Below are positions 59,267 to 64,000 of a stretch of 64,000 bases of DNA, piece by piece (within the stretch, counting starts at the first letter, position 1; every line of letters starts with the position of its first letter). Origin of the DNA: Spizellomyces punctatus DAOM BR117. Taxonomy: Eukaryota; Chytridiomycota; Chytridiomycetes; Spizellomycetales; Spizellomycetaceae. Where the stretch lies: assembly GCF_000182565.1 (NCBI RefSeq), contig NW_015971537.1, positions 1,337,299 through 1,401,298 on the forward strand, given 5' to 3'. Under the pieces are notes generated by a model that saw nothing but the letters and a program-made list of their open reading frames with translations, had not been told where the DNA came from and ran no database searches. Both the position numbers and the translations under genes were made by a program.

Positions 59267-60448
59267 ATGCCACCAAAGGCCTCGAAGGCTGGTAGTAAAA
59301 AGCTCGCAAAAGAAATCGCTAGACGGGATGCCGTCCGTAAAACGTTCTCCACATTCTTTGCGACACAGTACGGAGAGGAGAGATGGCAACATTTATTACA
59401 AGCCCTTGAAGGAGAGCAACGCTACTGTTGCCTGGTGAACCGTTTCGCGGACCCGCAAGACGTTGTACAGGCATTACTACCAGTAGCAGAGCGCCTGGTC
59501 CTCTCGCCTTACTTTCCGAACCCTTATGATGCATCCCTCTCTCTTCGCTGCTTTACTACTGACCCTTCCGTAGCCGCTGATCCTTCCACCGCCCCCATAA
59601 ATCGCCCAGGACCGTTTCCGCCACCTGCCCGCGACCTCAAGAACCTTTCAACCTATTACTTATTGGATTTGTCGTCCCTGCTTGCCACACAGGCGCTAGA
59701 CATTGCACCCGACCACCGTGTTCTGGATACCTGTTCGGCACCGGGCGGGAAGTCCCTGGCTATTTTGCAACGACTTGGCGAAAAAGGACGCTTGCACGTG
59801 AATGAACCTAACGGGGAGCGGAGGAAACATTTACGGAGAGTCTTGGATGAGTATTGTCCCAAGGGAATGGTTGGTGATGCGATGCAGCCAGGGCGTGTGA
59901 GTGTTAGCGGGGTAGATGTGAGCAGACGTGGAGCAAGCGAGGAATTTCCTGGTGGTATGGGGAGCTTTGACAGAGTTCTTGTGGATGCGCCTTGGTGAGT
60001 GAGAGAATATTCTTTGAATAGGAGCTTGGCGGAGATATCCTCATGTATTCATTATCCATTTAGCTCAAGCGAACGGCATCTTCTACACTCACCGAATGAC
60101 TTGTCACAATGGACCCCCACACACACGAAAACGATGTCAAAGAAACAGAGATTAATCCTCGCTGAAGCTCTGCGAGCATGCAAAGTCGGCGGGAAAGTTG
60201 TATATGCAACGTGCTCGCTTTCTGATGCCGAAAATGACTGCGTGGTAGAGTGGGCGAGAGATAAATTCAATGGCGCCGAGATTGTAGTGGAAGAGAAAAA
60301 TGGGGGTTGGGGAATAGGGGAGAAAACTCGATGCGGTTGGATGGTCCTGCCTGATAAAGAAGGAGGCTGGGGACCTTTGTATTTTGCAGTGCTTCGAAAG
60401 GACGGAGAGGGTGGGAAGGGGAGAGGTAGAGATGAAGATTTCGATTGA
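59267..60448 (+). CDS. NSUN3/NSUN4-type RNA m5C methyltransferase
   Basis: SAM-dependent methyltransferase of the NOL1/NOP2/Sun family. Exons 59267-59994 and 60064-60448 give 370 residues. Motif I is VLDTCSAPGGKSLAIL; motif IV is VLVDAPCSSERHLLH, with the Cys split by the intron; motif VI is VVYATCSLSDAENDCVVEW with the catalytic TC. The end GPLYFAVLRK resembles NSUN4. NSUN3 and NSUN4 act in mitochondria on tRNA-Met and 12S rRNA; the basic start with KKLAKEIARRDAVRKTF could be a presequence. The start is the first in-frame ATG; the frame is open further upstream. Confidence 0.9.
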
Positions 60449-60575
60449 AAGATCCATCAACATGTTAGCTTATTCGCTGCTTCCGCATTGTCAAATAATC
60501 ACGATAACCATAGTACACGCATTTCAAATTCTGTACAAAGAAAACAATATTAAATAAGAGCAACTTGTATTAAGT

Positions 60576-61883
60576 TTATAGCCCTGCAAAGACCCCTGAG
60601 AAAGCCGCACCAATGGCTCTTTCATAAGTAAATCGAGGAGCAAAACCACTCGCTTTGGCGGCTTCTGCTCTTGGTGGTTCGTTCAAGCGCAAGTGGGCAA
60701 GCCATCTACAACAAAAATCCGATTAACATAGGTAATGTGTGGATCACGTCAGTATACAGCTTAACGTACGGGTCAATATAGCTGTCGCGCACTGCCGTAT
60801 ATGTAGTAGTCTGGTATGTGTAATCCATCGGATCAAATGGTGTCGTATCCTCCGGCTCAGCCTCTATCGATGTGTCATCTGCGGTGGGTAGGCGTTCTTG
60901 AAGGAACTTGGTAATATCTGGTGCTTTCGATCGTTTGGCAACTGCATCTGCTATGATGGACTGTGCCGAGGCATCTTCTTCCGACGCCTGTGTCCGCAGT
61001 GTAAGCGAAAATGAAACCACTAAGACGGTCCAATTGAAGCTCGTAACCTACCAATCTTTTTATAATTTCTTCCCTGGCCTGCAGCTTAACCTTTGCCTCC
61101 TCTATTATGGCTTGCTCGTACGCCTCCTTCCGTATTTGCTTCTCCTTCTTTTCCCGGTCAAGACGATTATGCACGGCTTTTTCTTCAATCAACTAAGAGA
61201 ATCATACGTCAGTTATGAAAACGTCGATCGGCATCATGTGAAGAAACGAACCTGCTTCTGTAAATTCGCATTTATCAGATCCTTGTTTTCCTGTTCATAT
61301 TTCTTGATTCTCTCATTCGTTTCCTTTACGTCCACGTCGTTGATAAGATTAAACACTACACCACGGCAGTTGAGTAATCTAAGGGGTGCACTGTGCTGCC
61401 TCACAAGGGAGTAACATACTTATTTCTTCCACATCTTCTAAATAATCATTATATGCTCTCAGGTTCCCTTTGAAATCTTCCAGCCGTTTGTTATATCTAT
61501 CAATAAAGAGATCAACATCTTCAAATCAGCGACTTTCGATCCAAAGTACACATACACTCGGCCAATCCTCTTCCGTGTCTGCACTTCCTTCTCTACATAG
61601 AGATCCTCAAATGTTTGCGCAACGAAGTTGCTCTTCCGCAGAATGACTTTACATATTGGACATGGGGCTGGGCCTTGAAGGAATAGTCGATTAATGCACG
61701 TTTCGCACCTGCGCTTGGCCGAGTGTGTCAGAGCCGTCAGATGGGAAAGACCACTGAACGGACGACAAGCACTCACATTTTATGGAAGCATGGACTGACC
61801 AGCAGCTTCATGGTCGGGTTGAGATACCTGTCCGATTTACAAACCGGGCAGGTATCCGCATCTATCACTGGCAAGGATGCCAT
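60576..61883 (-). CDS. TFB3: CAK assembly factor MAT1/Tfb3 (TFIIH subunit)
   Basis: RING protein linking the Cdk7-cyclin H kinase to core TFIIH. The first exon starts at 61883: DADTCPVCKSDRYLNPTMKL then VSPCFHKM, completed by CETCINRLFLQGPAPCPICK, giving an intact C3HC4 RING. The MAT1 core follows (VILRKSNFVAQTFEDLYVEK, VQTRKRIGRVY), then a coiled coil (RLEDFKGNLRAYNDYLEDVE, KYEQENKDLINANL, RLDREKKEKQIRKEAYEQ). The C-terminus has PFDPMDYTYQTTTYTAVRDS and YIDPY, with ERAIGAAFSGVFAGL at the end, the conserved CAK-binding tail. About seven exons. Head to head with the cytochrome b5 reductase-like gene (164 bases). Confidence 0.93.
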
Positions 61884-61971
61884 TTTGTCAAGTTCGACAG
61901 TGATCAACCAAACTGCAGGCTTCGCACTTCACGCAGATCATGAATGATGACCAACACTCGTGTGAATCACT

Positions 61972-61985
61972 GTTGCCATGGTGGC
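61972..61985. promoter_or_regulatory. X-box-like site with degenerate right half
   Basis: GTTGCCATGGTGGC: perfect left half of an RFX X-box, weak right half, in the Tfb3/reductase divergent promoter. Confidence 0.3.
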
Positions 61986-62047
61986 GGCAGATCGCGTTTG
62001 AAGGATGACCTTTGGGTTTCGTCGGTTCCTTCTTCCTGTCTACCAAC

Positions 62048-63314
62048 ATGCTCGCCTCATGGTCCAGGAAGCTGTGGCCCACCTGCGCCAATGTTCTGAA
62101 GGCAGAGAAGTCCGGTTGGAAGTCCAATGCTCGCTCAACTGCATATCGACCATTGTCAACAAAACTGCTAGAGTCTAAGCTACCCAAAACGTACTGTCGT
62201 ATTCCACAGACACGATCAGCAGCGGCTTCACCACTCAGAAGCTCTTCATTCCCGCGCATTATCTCAAAACGATTCTTTCAAGCTACCACTCTCAAACCGG
62301 CAAAGTTGGAACCACACCATCAAAAACTGATTTTTATCGTAGTTGTGGTGGGCACGGTCGTTATTGGCTTCGATATCTATTATTTCGCCTATGTGCATGA
62401 GCCCACACCCTCGACCTTAACGCCTGAAGATTTTCGTCCGTTCAAACTTGTTGAGAAAGTTCCGCTCACCCACGACACGTCCCTTTTGCGGTTTGCAGCC
62501 CACCTTCCTCAAGCGGATTCTCCAGCTGGTATCCCCGTTCCATCTCATGTGATTGTCAAGGATGACACATGCCAGATTGCGCGCGCATACACTCCTGTAA
62601 CTTATGTGAGAGGACATTTTGATCTGCTAGTTAAGGAGTATGAAAATGGAAGTGTTAGCCGGTTTTTGCATGGAGTCAAACTTGGTGATAAGGTAGAGAT
62701 CAGAGGTCCTATTATTACTTTGCCATACGAGGCGAACGCTGTTGATGAGATTGGAATGGTATGTAACATTGCAAATCTTGTCATTATCCCAAAGGCACAA
62801 AACTCTGATTTCTTTTTCAGATTGCGGGTGGAACCGGTATAACGCCCATATATCAATTGATTAAACGTATCCTCAAAGATCCAACCGACAAAACACGCAT
62901 CTCCCTCATCTACGCCAACCGTTCTGAAGAGGACATTCTCCTTCGGAACGAACTGGAAATTCTCAGCTCATCGCGTCCCGACCAACTCCAGATCTACTAC
63001 ATTGTGGAGAACCCGCCAGCGCAGGAAGGCCGTCCGTGGGCACAAGGTGTTGGACTGGTTAGCCAGGATATGATAACGAAGCATCTTCCAAATCCAGACA
63101 AGGGAATGAAGGCAGCTATATTGGTGTGTGGTCCGGATGGGTAAGTGACAGTATCCAGATGTCGCAACGTAAGGCTCTGCCTCATAGCTATGTGTACCTA
63201 TGCAGATTGATAAATCACGTCGCGGGTCCAAAGGCCAGCGACGACGAGCAAGGGCCGTTAGGTGGGCTGCTGAAAAAGCTGGGATATCAAGATAGACAGG
63301 TTTTCAAGTTTTGA
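62048..63314 (+). CDS. Mitochondrial NADH-cytochrome b5 reductase-like protein
   Basis: FAD/NAD-dependent reductase. Exons 62048-62758, 62821-63140 and 63206-63314 give 379 residues. The first 100 residues are Arg/Ser-rich, like a mitochondrial presequence, followed by one TM segment (KLIFIVVVVGTVVIGFDIYY). The reductase part shows the FAD motif ARAYTPVTY, RGHFDLLVKEYENGSVSRFL, GDKVEIRGP, the NAD-binding IAGGTGITPIYQLI and the final CGPDG. Layout matches yeast Mcr1-type outer/intermembrane space reductases that reduce cytochrome b5 or support ergosterol synthesis. The C-terminus lacks the usual FXF end but has VFKF. The first ATG (62048) is preferred; upstream codons in frame are not ATG. Confidence 0.88.
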
Positions 63315-63504
63315 ACGCCTGAATAATTAGAATACCATCGTGTAGCTAGATAGACATGGTGCTTTCCAGTGACCTATTTAATCACAATTTACTCACTAGC
63401 AAAACTTGCACGTTTCAGTCACCATAGTGATTGGTATGATGGCACAGCAGTAAATGCAAAAGCGCGAGATCGAGGCAGCCAAGCATTTTGTTTGTACATT
63501 AACC

Positions 63505-64000
63505 ATGGTCGTCCGCATCCGCCTCGCTCGCTGGGGAGCCAGTCATAATCCCTTCTACGGTATTGTCGTAGCGAACCACAGAGCCCCCCGCGATGGTAAA
63601 CACCTCGAACGAGTCGGAACCTATAATGTCATCCCCGACGAGCGAGGGATTAAGCGTATTGAACTGAATGTCGAGAGGATAAAGTATTGGTTGGGTGTGG
63701 GTGCTCAGCCTACGGAACGGGTTGCATGGTTGCTTTCAAAGGTTTGTGGTCAGGAGTGAGAGGAAAGGATCCTGCATGGTCACAAAATCAGAGAACAGCC
63801 GAACACTAACTATTCACCATTCTGTCAACAGATCGACCTAGTGCCCCCAACTCCTCAGCAGCTGCAGAATCAGGGTTTCCTCTCCCTGAACGATAGCAAA
63901 ACGTGGGATGTGGAAATCCGTGATGCCGAGGGCAAAACACTAAGCAGACTCTCCCCGGAGGAGGCTAGAAACGCACTTGCAAACTCGCCACTAGGGGACC
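63505..64000 (+). CDS. MRPS16: Mitochondrial ribosomal protein bS16m, 3' end outside window
   Basis: Small-subunit mitochondrial ribosomal protein of the bacterial S16 family. Exon 1 (63505-63741) has VVRIRLARWGASHNPFYGIV, DGKHLERVGTYNVIP and ERIKYWLGVGAQPTERVAWL, the family core. Exon 2 (from 63832) continues IDLVPPTPQQLQNQG and is cut by the window end. Another in-frame ATG at 63454 would add 17 residues. The protein is normally about 100-130 residues, so the fungal C-terminal extension is longer. Confidence 0.93.

Noticed and set aside
1-64000. tRNA, rRNA, CRISPR, transposon or bacterial operon features
   Set aside because: I looked for B-box-like GGTTCGAATC, terminal repeats and direct repeats and found nothing convincing.

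Overview
The window comes from a compact, intron-rich fungal nuclear genome. Genes are broken by many short GT-AG introns, mostly 40-100 bases. Fungal-type proteins are present: the Ggc1 mitochondrial GTP/GDP carrier, Thr1 homoserine kinase, Cwh43, Swc5 and the Pol I subunit A34.5. Several genes point to an early-diverging, zoospore-forming fungus such as a chytrid and not to Dikarya. These are an ABI-type SCAR/WAVE subunit, an FSIP1-like protein (a family known from sperm flagella), a multi-EF-hand protein and a tau/MAP2-like microtubule-binding repeat protein. The lineage is my inference; no rRNA or other marker is present.

Layout. 1-8.5 kb: Rtr1/RPAP2 (cut by the left edge), NAA35, a NIPA-type Mg transporter, Pol I A34.5, AAR2. 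8.8-16.7 kb: ABI with polyproline and SH3, a four-EF-hand protein, an F-box protein, a 1.5 kb gap, Swc5. 17.5-22.9 kb: an ER-targeted small heat-shock protein fused to a LEA-like tail ending in KDEL, an unknown protein, a low-molecular-weight tyrosine phosphatase, the tau-like protein. 23-32.4 kb: Thr1, Ggc1, an NTF2-like protein, Trm9, a C9orf85 homologue, Cdc123, Asa1. 33-42.8 kb: Nbp35, V-ATPase c'', Tom22, iPGM, a SET-domain protein, Pgs1. 43.3-53.6 kb: a small unknown gene, Cwh43, a membrane protein, tRNase Z. 53.6-64 kb: METTL25, FSIP1-like, CBP20, NSUN3/4, MAT1/Tfb3, a cytochrome b5 reductase-like protein and bS16m (cut by the right edge).

Architecture. About fifteen gene pairs are head to head, often with under 250 bases between start codons, so shared promoters seem to be the rule. 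Several of these short promoters carry RFX X-box-like (GTTGCCATGGCAAC) or E-box (TCACRTG) motifs. No operons, CRISPR arrays, rRNA, recognisable tRNA or transposons were found. Most genes are single-copy housekeeping functions: translation and RNA modification (Trm9, NSUN, tRNase Z, CBP20, AAR2, Cdc123), transcription (Rtr1, A34.5, Tfb3, Swc5) and mitochondria or organelles (Ggc1, Tom22, Pgs1, bS16m, V-ATPase).

The most unusual items are the fungal tau-like protein, the small-HSP/LEA/KDEL fusion, the ABI protein with four WH2-like helices, and micro-exons of 11 and 15 bases. All splice models are read by eye from consensus sites and reading frame.
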